Below are positions 34,276 through 46,127 of a stretch of DNA of 64,000 nt, piece after piece. The translations under genes were made by a program, and so were the position numbers. The stretch is from the NCBI GenBank assembly GCA_022496185.1, contig WTXG01000136.1, forward strand, positions 36,621 to 100,620, read 5' to 3'. The notes under the pieces are model-generated. The model was not told the DNA's origin. It saw only the letters and a list, made by a program, of their open reading frames with translations, and searched no databases. How positions within the stretch are numbered: position 1 is the first letter of the stretch; every line of letters starts with the position of its first letter. This DNA is from Multifurca ochricompacta (lineage: Eukaryota > Basidiomycota > Agaricomycetes > Russulales > Russulaceae).

Positions 34276-35928
34276 TTACGACGGTGACGCCTTTGCCAAT
34301 ATATCCGCCGCAACTCGGTCCGTCGCTTCCCACAACTTTGTCGCGAGCCCGCGGTCGCCCACCTCCTTTCTCGAGGGTTTGATGATCTTCCCAAACGGTT
34401 CGAGGTACGCTCCTTTGTATTTTTCACGCTCCGCTAACACGAGTGGACTTGTCGCCGCGAAGAGCGTGGTCCATGATCCCTTGTGTGGGGGGATACACGT
34501 CAATGTGATAAATGCATTCAACCACCATGGACTGTATTGTCTTAACGCGTCTGCAAGCGTATGTCAAACCTTGAATTTGGGACAACACGAGGAGCTACGT
34601 ACCGGTTGACACCGTTCCTGGGTGTACTGTCATGACGGTGATCGAGCTGCCTTCTGCATCGAGACGACGTTGCAATTCAGGTACCCACAACATGTTCATC
34701 AACTTGGAAACACCTGAGAGGGAGAGTAGGGGACAAAATCGTGTGCAGTGTCAGGGCTTTTCTTCGCTTTTAAGACCCTATGACTATGACTCACAGTAGC
34801 GCATGAACTTTGGCCAGAATGCCGTGCTCCCCCCTTTGCCGTAGTAGTCGTTAAAACCCTCAAGATCTCCAAATTTGAGGTCTGATGGGGAGTACATGTA
34901 TGCTCTGGACCCAATCTGGGAGAGGCGCACAACGTCAGCCGAATCAAAAACAGGTAGCAAGAGAGGGAGGGGGGAGGAGGGGCTACACGCACCACAATTA
35001 TGCGGACATCACTTCCCGGCTGGCTCGCAGTTGTCTTTAGTAATGGCAGCAGCGCCTGTGTAAACACGGATAAAGCAACATGACTAGAAGGTCATCCCCC
35101 GTTCAGCCAAGGATGATCACGATGAAACAATCAAAGACATTTTTGCTTACTTGACTTCGACAGACTGTTCGAGTCCATCTTTCGTCAAAACGTAGTCGTC
35201 ATACAGTCTCCCAGCGTTATTGACTTTTTTTTTTTGCAAATTAAAAAGAAAGTCAAGGCCCCAACCCCCCCCCCCAAAAAAACGACAAATTCAGTCAGTA
35301 TGAGTTTTTTTTTCTTTTTTTTTTTTTCGGAAAAAAATCGATAAATTAACAGAAAAGAAAAGGGAGAAAACCCCGACTGGCTTGACCAACCGCCAAGATA
35401 AGGAGAAATGACAACAAGGAAGGGGGGCAAGGTAGCGCCAAGAAAGAAAGAAAAAAAAAAAGGACTCACCGAGGACGTCCAACCTCGACTCGACTTTAGC
35501 GAATTCCTCCGCTGCCGCTTTTGTATCCTTCAAGGACGACAAATCAAGCTGAAGGAAACGCAATTGACCACGCTTCGTCGTCGTTGCCTCCGCTTCAGTC
35601 GCAGCCTCCGTTTCGATCTCGGCAATTGCCGTGCGCGCACGCGCCTCGCTACGACAAGCGAGGTAGACCGTTGCGCCGTGAGTGAAGAGATGCTTGGCGG
35701 TGTGAAGACCAATTCCTGAGCTTTTTTTTTTAAAAAAAAAAAAGAAAACATTCAATGTTTGTTCCCCATCCGTCAGAATAACTTTATGAATGGCAGAAAG
35801 GGGTGGAGGGGGAGAGGGGGAAAGTGTGTAGGTAGTGTTGTGTGTGCCTTGCTTACTTACTTTGCGCCGGTTACGATGACAACTTTGCCCTCGAGGTTAG
35901 GGATATCGCGTGCAGGATTAAAAGTCAT
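34276..35928 (-). CDS. Short-chain dehydrogenase (retinol dehydrogenase/WWOX-like SDR)
   Basis: Exon 1 from the ATG at 35928 reads MTFNPARDIPNLEGKVVIVT and ends at GA. Joined to the next exon it gives the TGANSGIG cofactor loop, followed by LHTAKHLFTHGATVYLACRS. Further exons read LVNNAGRLYDDYVLTKDGLE, HVALSVFTQALLPLL, YMYSPSDLKFGDLEGFNDYY and MRY|GVSKLMNMLW with the catalytic YxxSK. VMTVHPGTVSTG follows, and a C-terminal exon ends at 34276 (DILAKASPS). HPG after the active site and the acceptor-side length fit the WWOX/retinol-dehydrogenase-like group, which fungi use on varied substrates. Two introns end in an unusual AAG acceptor after long A runs (see findings). Confidence 0.88.
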
Positions 35929-35934
35929 GGTAAA

Positions 35935-36735
35935 AGTTTCAAAAGAAAGAGAAGAGAAGAGAGAAGAGATAGATGGGCGTTAAGGGAGAGAAGGGGGGGA
36001 AGGGAGAAGGGGAAGGTTGGTTGATGTTTGCAAGTACTTTATATATCATACTTAGCCTTGAAGAAAAGAAGCACAACACGGGTGAAATGATGACGATTTC
36101 GCTCTTGGCCAAGGCCATCTTTTCTGCCACGTACAATTCACAACAAATACTTTAATTCATTCATTCATTCATTCACTCTAATGGCGCTGGCGCGCTAAAA
36201 ATAATGAAGAGACCGGCCGTGTTTCAACCTCCTACATGTAACATTAGTAAGAAGATGATAAAAAAAGCTCTAGTGGATCAAGATCAATGATGGGACGGAC
36301 GTGGGACGACAAGTCGAAGACACCCTCGTCCACGCCCCCCATATCGTATTACGATCAATCAAGTGGATGGTTCTTCCTGCTTGTGATTCTCTCTCCCACT
36401 AAGTCTGGTATGTGCTTTCAATTGATCGTGAGGTTCATCATCATGATGGACCACTACCCTTTGACTGCGGTCAGCGCTCGAGGGAGCGCTAGAGCGCGTC
36501 TCTCAGCTTGGCACCTTTTCATTTTCACCCAGCGACAGCTCGGCACCGTTGTTGGTTCAAAGTTCCCCTTCCCTCCAGAACGTCCTTCAAAAAAAAAAAG
36601 TTTGAATAGGTAATAGAGCATGCATCAATTATGATAAAACTTATTCACCAATAGCAGGAGTTGTAAAGAATGATAGAGGTAGAGGTAAAAAAAAAACTTT
36701 TATTAACATCCCATCTGTCGGGCGCTTGGCGCTCA
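35935..36735. other. Intergenic stretch without a recognisable gene
   Basis: Holds the 5' flank of the SDR and the 3' flank of LCB1. An (ATTC)n tract lies at about 36156-36174. No gene seen. Confidence 0.5.
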
Positions 36736-36740
36736 TTCGC

Positions 36741-38621
36741 TCATTTACGCTTAGCAAGCACCTTCACGGCAGCCGCCTTTATGATACCAGCAGCGCGTTC
36801 GCACTCCTTCCGCGATAGAGCGGTCGTGACGGCGAGTCGGATACACGGGCGAGCCTCGACAACCTCCTGACCCCTTAGCCGCCGCGCACGCGTGATCCAC
36901 ACACCCTGCGCGAGCGCTTCATCCACAATATCCTGCAACACCCGCTCCTCGCCTACAATATCAAACGACAGTGCGTCACGCGGGACAGGGCTAGCGGGGT
37001 TTGATGGCTTTGCTGGCGCGTTGGAGAGCATGTGTTGGGTATGGGCACTAGTGGTTGAGGGTGAATGCACGAAGATGTGGATAATCGGTGAGACTGGGTG
37101 GGAGCTTATTGTGATATAATCGACGCGATCGAGCACGGTGCGGATCGCGCGTATGTTCTCTTGAAGAGTGCTGAGGATCGAAGGCGTGTTGCGCAGGATG
37201 TTGATGCCTTCTGAGGCGGAGACGGCGAGGAGTGCGGGTACAGCAGCCGAGAAGACGAAGGAAGTGCCGTTGATACGTTGATGATCAATTGCGACACGTG
37301 AGCCGGCGCAGAAACCACCAGATGAGTTGAGTCCATTAGCAACCGACCCAAGGAGCAAGTCTATTTGCGTGGCCTAAACGACAACCTCCGTTGATCTAGG
37401 CCAAGATAACGAGGAAGGATGAGGAGCAAACGTACAGGTACATTATATAGTTCAGTGAGACCGCGGCCAGTTCGGCCCACGGTGCCAAAGGAGATGCTTT
37501 CATCAAGAATGAGACGATACTTGTATTTATGCTTGAGCTCTATCTGCGAAGGAAGCGTCGATATGACCGATGACAGCTTTAATTCCGGCCATTAACCAAC
37601 TCACAAGTTTTGGTAAATCGACAATAGTACCATCCTTTTCAAAGATACCCTCAGTGATAATGAACCGACGCGTAACGGGCCCGCGGCGTTTACGACGGTC
37701 TTTTTCGACACCCTGGATGACTTCCTCAAGGCTTTTGAGATCGTTATGATCGAACCAGCGAATGGTGGAACGGGAAATCTGCAAGCCTTTCTGAATAGCA
37801 AAGTTGACCCCACGGTCGGCCACGATGATGTCGCCACGTTTTGCAAAGGCAGAGATAACGGAGGGGACCGTCGAGAAAGCCTGAGAGTAGAGAATCGCAG
37901 CCTCTGCACCGAGAAAGTCAGCTATATCACGCTCCAGGTCCATATGTAGATCTACAGATGTTCGTTATATCGATGGCATATAGTCCGAGGTGCATACGGG
38001 CGCACCAATAGTCCCATAGAATCCGGGTGGGCCACAACTACCGACGCCGTATTTTCTGAGGGTCTCGGTGGCGCGCTGCTTGATGGTTTCGTTGCCGGCG
38101 AGACCGGTAAAGTTGTAACTAGCGAGGTTGAGAACCTGTTTGCCAGTGTTGGCAAGTTTTGGCCTCGGTCCATTTGGTCCAGACACTACGGGGATCGACG
38201 CGAGATCCGTTTCTTCTTCCGTTGTGAGGGGAGCACCCAAAGGCTCTGGTGTCCATTCATCCACGAGCTCGTCGATTTCCTGCGGAATAAAAGAGGGTCA
38301 AACTATGGGGAAAAAAAAAAGGGGGGGGGGGGGGGGGGGTTGAGGACATACCTTTTTTGAGAACTGAATAAAGTGTTTTTCGCCGTTGTCTGCGCGAGTA
38401 CGGGATTGAAGGAGTGTGCGAATGGCGAAGAGGGCAAGGAGGATTTCAAGGACGGTACGACCTGGATCGTTTTGGTGAGAGGATTTGATGTAACGAGCAA
38501 CGACGTGGGATCCGGGTATTTTAAAAAAAGCCAACTCTGCCTGAATTAAAGCATAAGATAGAAATGTAAATAAAGGTTCAATCGCCGATGCTGAGCTGTC
38601 TATCGTCGTTGTCATTGACAT
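36741..38621 (-). CDS. LCB1: Serine palmitoyltransferase subunit 1 (LCB1)
   Basis: Non-catalytic partner of LCB2 in the ER enzyme that condenses serine and palmitoyl-CoA in the first step of sphingolipid synthesis. Exon 1 from the ATG at 38621 has a hydrophobic N-terminal segment ([20 protein letters not shown]). [20 protein letters not shown], then [35 protein letters not shown], and the aminotransferase-fold [20 protein letters not shown] follow. At the PLP-lysine position it reads [15 protein letters not shown], with no Lys, as expected for LCB1 rather than LCB2. The C terminus [18 protein letters not shown] stops at 36741. One intron carries a run of about 19 G at 38321-38339. Confidence 0.93.
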
Positions 38622-38809
38622 CGTCGAGTGAGGGAGGTAGAGAGACGAGACCTATTATAAGGGGGTTGGGTTGGCGAGGGTAGGTAGGGTCGGCCAAAGC
38701 GGCCACGGCCACACATACAAACACGCACTTTCCCGGGTTTGGCCCCAAGGTCGGCTTCAACCCTCGAGCTGGTCGCGCTCTGCGGCCAGTGGAATATTAA
38801 TCAATCAAG

Positions 38810-41421
38810 ATGACCTCTTCGCAAACACACAAATCTAAGCCGTCATCATCATCCTCAAACGGTCTCGTACCACCGCCTCCGGACCAGAAATTCAAGCAAA
38901 AGCGTGTTCCCTCCCCTACATTACCGCCTCCTTCGTCAATCGACATCGTGAGTCGATCCCCATTAGTTAGAAACGCCCAAATTCTCTTGCCGTGCTCTCT
39001 AAAACCATTTTAACCTCGTATATTTAGCCGCAACCCGTTTACGGTAACAACTACCCTCGGACAAGGTCTCCTTCTCCCCTTCGCTCTGGTTTCAAGGTCG
39101 ACCCCAACACTGGTGAAATACAAAGTGAAGACGGCTCTGATGAAGAAAACGATGACGATGCTCACGATGCGACGTGGGGTCGACGATCTCATTCTCCTAA
39201 CCCATCCATCTCCCAGTTTGCGTCCAGCTTTGCTCAACGCGTGGGCTCCTTTGTCAGTAGCGTAGGCAGTGTCGTCTCTCCCAGCCTACCCACCGATGAG
39301 GAACTCGAACGAGAGGCTGAGCGTGAGCGTGAGCATTCTCGGCGCGAGGCAGAACGCATTCTCACACAGGAGGCTGAGGAACGTCGCCTCATGGAAGAGA
39401 AGGTGTTTGCAATGCTGCAAACTACTCAGAGCTCTCCCAAGCATATTTCTCCTGCCCGCTCACAGTCCATGCCCTCATTCGAAAACCCCTCCCCCACTCC
39501 TTCCCAGCGCGAAAGTGGCGTCTCTTCATGGTGGTCTGTCGCTAAGAATCGTCTAACACCAACAAAGGAGCCACTCACCGCCGCACAGCAGGTTATCCAA
39601 GAAGCCAAGGAGAAAGAAAGGCGTGGGAAGAAGGAGGCAAAGAAAGCAGAGAAGGATAAGAAGCGTTCCGGAGAGTGGCCCGCCTCACCAGAGAACAAGT
39701 ACAACAACCCGACTCTACTCAGCCTCACCACACCACCCAAACCTTCTCCAAATCATTCGGCACCTTCTGCGCCATCTTCACCGACCCCTGGAAGTCAGGG
39801 CCTTCCATCTAGTCTCCCTGCCAGCTTAGCCCCAAGCCCTTTGCGCCCTCCTGATGCTCGTACTTCGTCACCATCTCGTTCACCATCCCGTGAACCCCAT
39901 CCGCTTTACGCACAGTTTAACGAACAGGGGACTCTCGATGTTCCTGGAACTCTTCTCGTTATTGCGCGGCGTTTTGAGAAGCTCGAGAAATGGACCGTTG
40001 GACACGTTCGTGCCTTGGAGGAACGTATGAGCGACGTCGAGCGATGGCTGGTCGAGAAGGAAAGTGAAAAGGAGAATGAAGCCTCGAAAGCAGATGGGTC
40101 TGCTGCTCTGGAAGTGACCGTGAACGAAATGCGTGATGAATTCATGGAGATGCAAGGCCGTATCGGCGAGCTGGGACGTGAAGTAGCCAAGCTGGTGATC
40201 TCACCCGTTACTTTATCATCTACTCCATCGCGGGTATCTGCGCAAGCCGTGTCTACCGCCCCACAAACGAACTCGTCCTTTGCAATTCATGCGCAAACGA
40301 GCTCCTCTATCACGGTCCACTCCCACTCACTTCCGCCTAATACGCCTACGCCGCAACCCTCTGTCTCTCGCATGTCCTCGTATGGCGACCTTCGTCGACG
40401 CGATTCTGTCAGCCCCCCCTTCGTCCCTCCCTCGGCCCTCCGCGCCGAGCAGCCCCGTTCACGGCTTCCATATCCAACAGGAGACTATACTTCTCCTCCG
40501 GGCTCGGTTATTGTCGCTCAAGGCGCCCTCTCACCACCACAGTCACCGCCCACGACGAACAACTCGGCGTCCGCGTCACCGGCCAGTGCCGCCGTTCGCT
40601 CTCGTCCTGTTTCTGTCGCCGGCCTTCCTGCGCCTTCCCCGTCGCCTTCAGCCACCGCACCCTCTGGCCTGCCTCGGATAGGAGGGAGCACATTGGTGGC
40701 ACCACAACAACCCCTGCGAGCGCGCTCGGCGAGTATCAGTCCGACCCCACGGAAACGCTATACCGTCGCACTCGGCGAACCCATCATGAAGCCACGCATG
40801 TCCGCTTCTCCACCCCCAATATCCGCTGGAGGAGAGGAGGATACGGAAGAAGAGGAGGACACGTTCAACCGCACGATCGGTCGCTCTGCAGGGAGGTATG
40901 TCGCCCCTTCTGCCGCTACCACAGCCCAGCATAAAAAAGTCACCGGTCGGCCTTACGAGGACCACAGTAACAAAGGACCCGGTCCCATGCAGCAGCAGAA
41001 AAGGAAGGGTGTCGGAATTGGAATCGGAATCGGGAACGGGAACGGGAACTGGAACGGGGACGACACCGACACGAGTGCAGATTCGGTACCTACCTCCTCT
41101 CCACCGCGTCGCTCGCGGGCGCAAACGAGCGGCGGAGCACGGACGAATCCGCTGCGGTTGCGTTCGCGCGCACAGAGCACGACAGATCGCATCGCGTTTG
41201 AGGACGAGGGGGATGCGCATTCGCAGTTGCGTATGCCGTGGTCCGCAACTGCAACTTCTCTTCCGACTTCTGCCGTTAGTGCGGGATTCCGCGATCCGTT
41301 GGTCGTGCGTCGTGAAGAGAACGAGGCGCGTGCGAAGGCTGTACCACCCCCACCTAGGGTGATCTCTGGGAAGCCTCGCGCGCCGGTGGGCGAGTTGGTC
41401 GCGTTCTTCGATAAGAGCTGA
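38810..41421 (+). CDS. Large Ser/Pro-rich protein with coiled coil, function unknown
   Basis: Two exons (38810-38947 and 39028-41421) joined by a GTGAGT...TTTAG intron give about 843 residues. I do not recognise a named family. The N-terminal part is Ser/Pro-rich, followed by an acidic stretch (SEDGSDEENDDDAHD). A strongly charged helix begins EELEREAEREREHSRREAER, then further Lys/Glu-rich helices. The best-conserved-looking block is GTLDVPGTLLVIARRFEKLE with VGHVRALEERMSDVERW, a probable coiled coil. The C-terminal half is disordered and basic, with an imperfect GIGIGIGNGNGN repeat at about 41015-41052. No signal peptide or membrane segment. A 427-bp piece of it (40471-40897) is duplicated at 46629-47055. 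Confidence 0.8.
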
Positions 41422-41424
41422 AGA

Positions 41425-42300
41425 ACATTCAGAGGTCTGCTCCTTTTTTTTTTGACTTTTCGTTGGTGGTGTTTTTATCAACGGCTTGAGGGTACCTAGT
41501 AAGTGCAAGTGTCTTGGTTGCATTGCGTTGATTTGACTGATTTGTGGGGTGATGCTATGATATATACACCCACATATACTTTGTTGATATCCATGCCACT
41601 CTTTTCGTACTAACGACCTATTGACGACCTTTGAAACTGAACACCGTTTTTGTTTTATTTTTCTGCCCCTCTGTTCTTGTTGCTTCTTAATCTGTATCGC
41701 ACTCTCTATGACTTATGGCTTGATGTCTCTTTTTCTTTTTTGGCTCGCTGAGGGACTTTGACAAACAAATAAGAATGAGAATGGTCTATGGGGCATAAAG
41801 AAAGCAAGGGTCGTCACGGGATTAAGCCTTGTCTGTATCTCATTTAGTCATCATTATCCTTGGTTGGTTGCTGTTAGCATTGTCGCCGCAGCGTGACATT
41901 GCTCCTTGGCTAACTTTTCTTGTGCTTATACCTCTTTCGCTCAACGTCTCCTACGAATCTCTCCACTGACTCAACAACAGCGACCCCGACGCCTGACTCG
42001 CTTCTCATAACTTCTACACATTTCCTGATCCTTTGATTATACGATAGCTATGAATACTTTTAAAGAGTAGGAACCAGCTCAACACTCTTTAGTCTTGAGA
42101 TTGTCCCTACTGTTTAAATACTCACATGGCGGTGTCCTCATCGCGTGGCTCAGTTCAGGTGCTTTCTATCCACTTGGCGATCTCTCAGTTGTACGACTAA
42201 TGGAGTTGGGTGATAGATCATTGTAGAAAGCGATAGAAAACGAGAGAAAAAAAGTAGAACGCGCATTTTTGTAGCTGGCTAGGCGCACCGGGAGGGGGGG
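41425..42300. other. 3' flank and spacer without a recognisable gene
   Basis: Nothing coding. A CTCTTTAGTCTTGAG stretch at about 42086 resembles the R-region motif of the gypsy LTR at 1463-1480, but no LTR ends can be placed around it. Confidence 0.4.
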
Positions 42301-42574
42301 GGGCACAATTGGAGAATGGACAGGAGTTCAAAGTGGTAACAACTTCAGCGCCGAATGCTGAGCAAGACATCGAGAGAAAGGCAAACTACCTTCCATACAC
42401 CCAGCAGCCACCTACCTGTTTCCCACTCATTTTTGGAAGGTATAGTGGGCCTCCTCTAGTGCATCAAAATTGTCAGGAGCACGACGATTGCGATGATCTA
42501 TTCTCTCTTAGTTTGAACAATACGCTAAGTCAAATGGACATAGGGCGGGTCCCATCTCTGAGTGCTGAAATAAC

Positions 42575-42765
42575 GGACACGAGCTGCTTGCGCGCATTGT
42601 TGATGCTGGTGCCATGACCGAAGAAGGCGAGAATGCGACCCTGGGGCTGGAAAAACCTCTCTGTGTGATTGTTGATTGTCGGTCGTATGCAGACGCATCA
42701 CCGCTGGAGGAGCATTGGGTTTTGCAGATGACGAGGATCAGGAATGACGGCTCTGACATATGAAT
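42575..42765 (+). pseudogene. Fragment of an unrecognised protein-coding gene
   Basis: A short open stretch ending in a stop before 42765 reads ARIVDAGAMTEEGENA, then LEKPLCVIVDCRSYADASPL and HWVLQMTRI. The composition is protein-like and ordered, unlike the surrounding low-complexity frames, but there is no start and no family I can name. It lies next to several transposons and is probably a remnant. Confidence 0.3.
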
Positions 42766-43319
42766 CTAAATACACGTAGTGCATTACCATTCTCTATCAG
42801 TGAGGTTCCAATTGTGCCTGTTTCCATTCTTCACTATCCACCTCATTTGTGCTCCCACTCCGCATCAAAGGTGGCCGAGCTACAGGATTCACTCTCAACA
42901 GCGACCTACCGGATTCATTGGCTTCAACTCATCATTCTCATCCTCTATCCAATGGAAGATCAAAACTAGCAGCCTCAAGTGCTTCCTGCACATGTTGATC
43001 CTGAAGCATCTCCTTTTCCTTTCCCTGACCTTTCTCAACTGTTGTAGCTTGCGAGTTATTGCCATCACCATCATGCATATGCTTTGATGCATAAGCCTCA
43101 TGATTTTGCTGAGAGACCTCGATATTGGCTATGTACAACTGGCTTGATAATGCTTCTGGAAATTTCTCGTCCTGCTCCTTCATCCACGAGATACCTATGT
43201 AATCCGAATCAGCTGTCTTTTCGAGCAAACACATTTTAAATAAAAATCATTACCTTTTTATTTCCGACATCAGTCTCACACACAAGGTATTCCTGCGCAT
43301 TGAATTTCTGGTCAATGTA

Positions 43320-43327
43320 GACAGCCA
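43320..43327. repeat. 8-bp target-site duplication, left copy
   Basis: GACAGCCA precedes the element and is repeated exactly at 44538-44545. Confidence 0.95.
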
Positions 43328-44537
43328 TAGGGCTGCGCGCCGTCCGTTTGACGGTGACGGCCGTCTATTTGACGGTGAAGGACGGGTACGGCTGACCCGT
43401 ACACCTTCCGTTTTTGGTACTCACCGGATCGCTGACGGTACGGTACAGGTACGGTACGGCCGTTTTACGGTAGACGGTAGTAGACGGTATTACTAGAGAA
43501 AATAGAGTTGACCAGGGTAGCATGAGCAAGAAGCTTAGAGTGATAAAGCAATGAATAGGTGTATTCTTATGGCTATTCTACACCTTTTTATGTAGTTTAT
43601 AAGTACAATACCCAACAATCTACTTTACCAGCCATAATCTAAAACTCATAGAGGGACTTCAAGCATTGCATTTGCTTCTGTGAGTGTGATTGGTGTAAAC
43701 AGGGCATACTGGAACATGAACTCCCTCAATAAATGTAATTGTAGGTACATTATCACAAAAGAGACATCAGAGAAACAATACCAAAACATGCCCCAACTGG
43801 ACTCTGGCAGACCAATATTCAATTACAATAAGGCAAAAATCAAATATATAGACTAATAGACAGCTCAACGACCCAGTGCAGTATCAGCTTGCGTGCGTGC
43901 AAGATGCAACTGCTTCTTGTCAGGCAACAGAGGGAGATCGTGCCCTATCCACTAATCTAATCTACTCCATAATCCATAATATGCTGTTGAGATGGTGCAA
44001 CTGGGACCGGAGACCGGACAGCCGGGCTCCTGGGTGGACTCGATCTTATGATTATGATAAGATAATCTAAAGTGCGTCAGATAATTGATTCAGAGACATT
44101 GCACGCACAACACATTCCTTCTGTCTTGTCACATTTAAATAACTATATTTATTCTACTTAGTATCATACTCCTCTAAGCAGTATCAAAGGTCACCATTCT
44201 GTACATGTTCACTTCAGTTTTAACCACATAAACTAAAGTAAGCATTAGTTAGTTTATCTTATCTCTTATCTTTACCATATTAAGCTAACACTTATCTACT
44301 ATCTAAATAGGTAAAGATACTATAGTGGGGGAGTTTTGGTGGCTTAATGACAAGATTAAAGCCCTGCCGTCCATGCCGTCTAATGCCGTCTACAGCCATT
44401 TTTTGACGGGTTTGGACAGCGTTTTCCGTACCTGTAACCGTCCGTCTCAATGATTGACTTGAGCTGGTACGGTACGGGTACGGCACCGTACTACAGCACC
44501 ATCATACCGTAAGCTACGGGTACAGCGCACAGCCCTA
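43328..44537. mobile_element. Non-autonomous hAT-type element, family 2 (1210 bp)
   Basis: Ends are TAGGGCTGCGCGC on the left and, read inward, TAGGGCTGTGCGC on the right, flanked by the perfect 8-bp duplication GACAGCCA. The subterminal regions are rich in ACGGT/GACGG-type repeats at both ends. Those are different from family 1, which carries AGCCG repeats. There is no transposase frame. The middle is AT-rich. The 8-bp duplication and the short TAGGG-type inverted repeat indicate the hAT superfamily. Confidence 0.92.
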
Positions 44538-44545
44538 GACAGCCA
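44538..44545. repeat. 8-bp target-site duplication, right copy
   Basis: GACAGCCA directly follows the element and is identical to 43320-43327. Confidence 0.95.
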
Positions 44546-45140
44546 TGATGACCACAGAAGAATCCCCTTGTAACTAGTTTCCAAAACAAGCCAGGTAGGA
44601 AGCCTGCAGGAGCATTTGCCACATATCCAATTTATGGCCCAGATCTGAGGTGATCTCTAACAAGAGATGAGGAAAATCCCTGACTTGGAGTTGAAAGTCG
44701 CTCCTCGGAGTATACTGGAAGCACTCTTTAGGTCTGTTGGGATCCCTGACCTGAACAACTAAATGGAACAGCCAATCAGCTTCACTGTAACTCTATATCA
44801 GACATTGTGAGAATTCAATATTATGCTTCAAACACTCACAACTTGTAGTGTGCATTATCTGGGAACAATTGGTTAAATTCACCTTGAATTGTTCCAAGCA
44901 AGCGGCACATTTGCACATGCTTATTATCAGTAAAATTTTTCAGACAATGGAATTTGTTGCATGCAAGAATGCTGGTATATTGACAGAGGGTGAACTTGGT
45001 CAATATACCAGCATTATGTCATGCAGTGAATTCCATTGTCTGAAGAATTATACCAATAATAAGCATGTGCAAATGTACCACTTGCTTGGAACAATTCAAG
45101 GCAAATTTAACTGATTGATCCCAGATAATGCACACTACAA

Positions 45141-45148
45141 GTTGTGAG
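45141..45148. repeat. 8-bp target-site duplication, left copy
   Basis: GTTGTGAG precedes hAT family 1 copy 2 and is repeated exactly at 46120-46127. The uninterrupted site is still visible, inverted, in the other arm of the foldback element. Confidence 0.95.
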
Positions 45149-46119
45149 TAGTGTTGTGCACGGCTCGGCTCGAAGCCGTAAGCCGGCCGTTTCTGAGCCG
45201 GAAAAAGCCGGGCCGACATAGGCCGTGAAAACGGCTTCCAGCGGCCCACGGCTCAGGCTTCAGGTTTGGAAAGCCTGAAGCCGCGGCTTAGGCCGCGGCT
45301 TTTGGTGGCTGAGTCACGCTTTCTATCCGGATTTTTGCGAACTGTTGAACCAGAATACTGGTACAGAAGTAGTCTGACATAATTGTGATCGCGTTTAGAT
45401 AAAACAATTGATGAGATAAAAACATGTCTCACATTAATTAAGATACTGAGTATATACATCTCAGATCGATCATGTGATGAAATCACTTTCATTAACAAGC
45501 AAGATAACGCGCGCGTTCGTTTACTTTAATTTGGTAGCTGATATAGTACATCTAAATTGTATATAAAGCCACTGATAAATAATTAGATTTACATCGCACG
45601 CTCGATCGGCTTTGGTATTTTGTAGAATAGTACTAGAACCTATTTAAAGATGCCCTGTAGCACGCTGCAGATCCCATCTCGTCTTCTTGGGGGTGTAGGC
45701 TCTTAGCAATTGTTCAATATAGGTCTATTCTTGCTGGATTTTCACTCTTAGTTTCACCACGATCTCAACATCTTATCTTATCTACATAGCAAGCGCGGGA
45801 TAGAAACACCCGTTACAAACGCTGTTATTGATACAAGCTAAAATAAGACAACTTATGTTACAGGAATTAAATGGGAGACATAATATGGCAGAAGGCCAAA
45901 GCAGTGGCTAGGGGTTGATATAATGTAAACTACAAGTCCTTCAAAAAATGCAGCTTAAAACTTGATTTGACGCTGTAAAGCCGCGGCTTGGGCCTAAGCC
46001 GGGCCTAAGCCGGCCGGAAGCCGTCGCTACGGCCCAGGCTTGAGTTTTGAAAAGCCTAAGCCGCCAAAAGCCGGGCCTAAGCCGCGGCTTCAGGCCGAGC
46101 CGGGGCCGTCACAACACTA
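45149..46119. mobile_element. Non-autonomous hAT-type element, family 1, copy 2 (971 bp)
   Basis: Starts TAGTGTTGTGCACGGCTCGG and ends with the inverted form CGTCACAACACTA, flanked by the perfect 8-bp duplication GTTGTGAG. It shares long blocks with the element at 17864-18727, including the AGCCG-rich ends and a central segment beginning GATACTGAGTATATACATC. The right arm of the internal inverted repeat of copy 1 is absent. About 255 bp of unrelated sequence (45566-45820) takes its place. Confidence 0.92.
45566..45820. repeat. Unrelated 255-bp segment inside hAT copy 2, possibly LTR-derived
   Basis: This block has no counterpart in copy 1. It contains a TATTTAAAG TATA-like site and ends ...CCGTTACA, as some LTRs do. 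No clear start or target duplication can be placed, so the LTR reading is weak. Confidence 0.3.
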
Positions 46120-46127
46120 GTTGTGAG
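46120..46127. repeat. 8-bp target-site duplication, right copy
   Basis: GTTGTGAG directly follows hAT family 1 copy 2, identical to 45141-45148. Confidence 0.95.

Larger units (their letters stand above)
42938..44600 (-). pseudogene. Unrecognised gene fragment interrupted by an hAT element
   Basis: Removing the element at 43328-44537 and one target duplication gives an open stretch on the minus strand, including VVIMAVYIDQKFNAQEYLVC then ETDVGNKK. A GTAATG...ACAG intron follows, and then IGISWMKEQDEKFPEALSSQ down to about 42938. The protein is acidic and hydrophilic with a Gln/Glu-rich tail. I cannot assign it to a family. The insertion sits inside what looks like a coding exon, so the gene is broken. 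Confidence 0.4.

Noticed and set aside
40648..41523. Long minus-strand frame opposite the coiled-coil protein gene
   Set aside because: Its composition (Arg-rich, no motif) is what is expected from the complement of a GC-rich coding region. The plus strand has the supported gene.
42086..42100. CTCTTTAGTCTTGAG, identical to part of the gypsy LTR R region
   Set aside because: No LTR ends, TATA spacing or primer-binding site could be placed around it. A 15-base match can occur by chance among all pairs in a window of this size.
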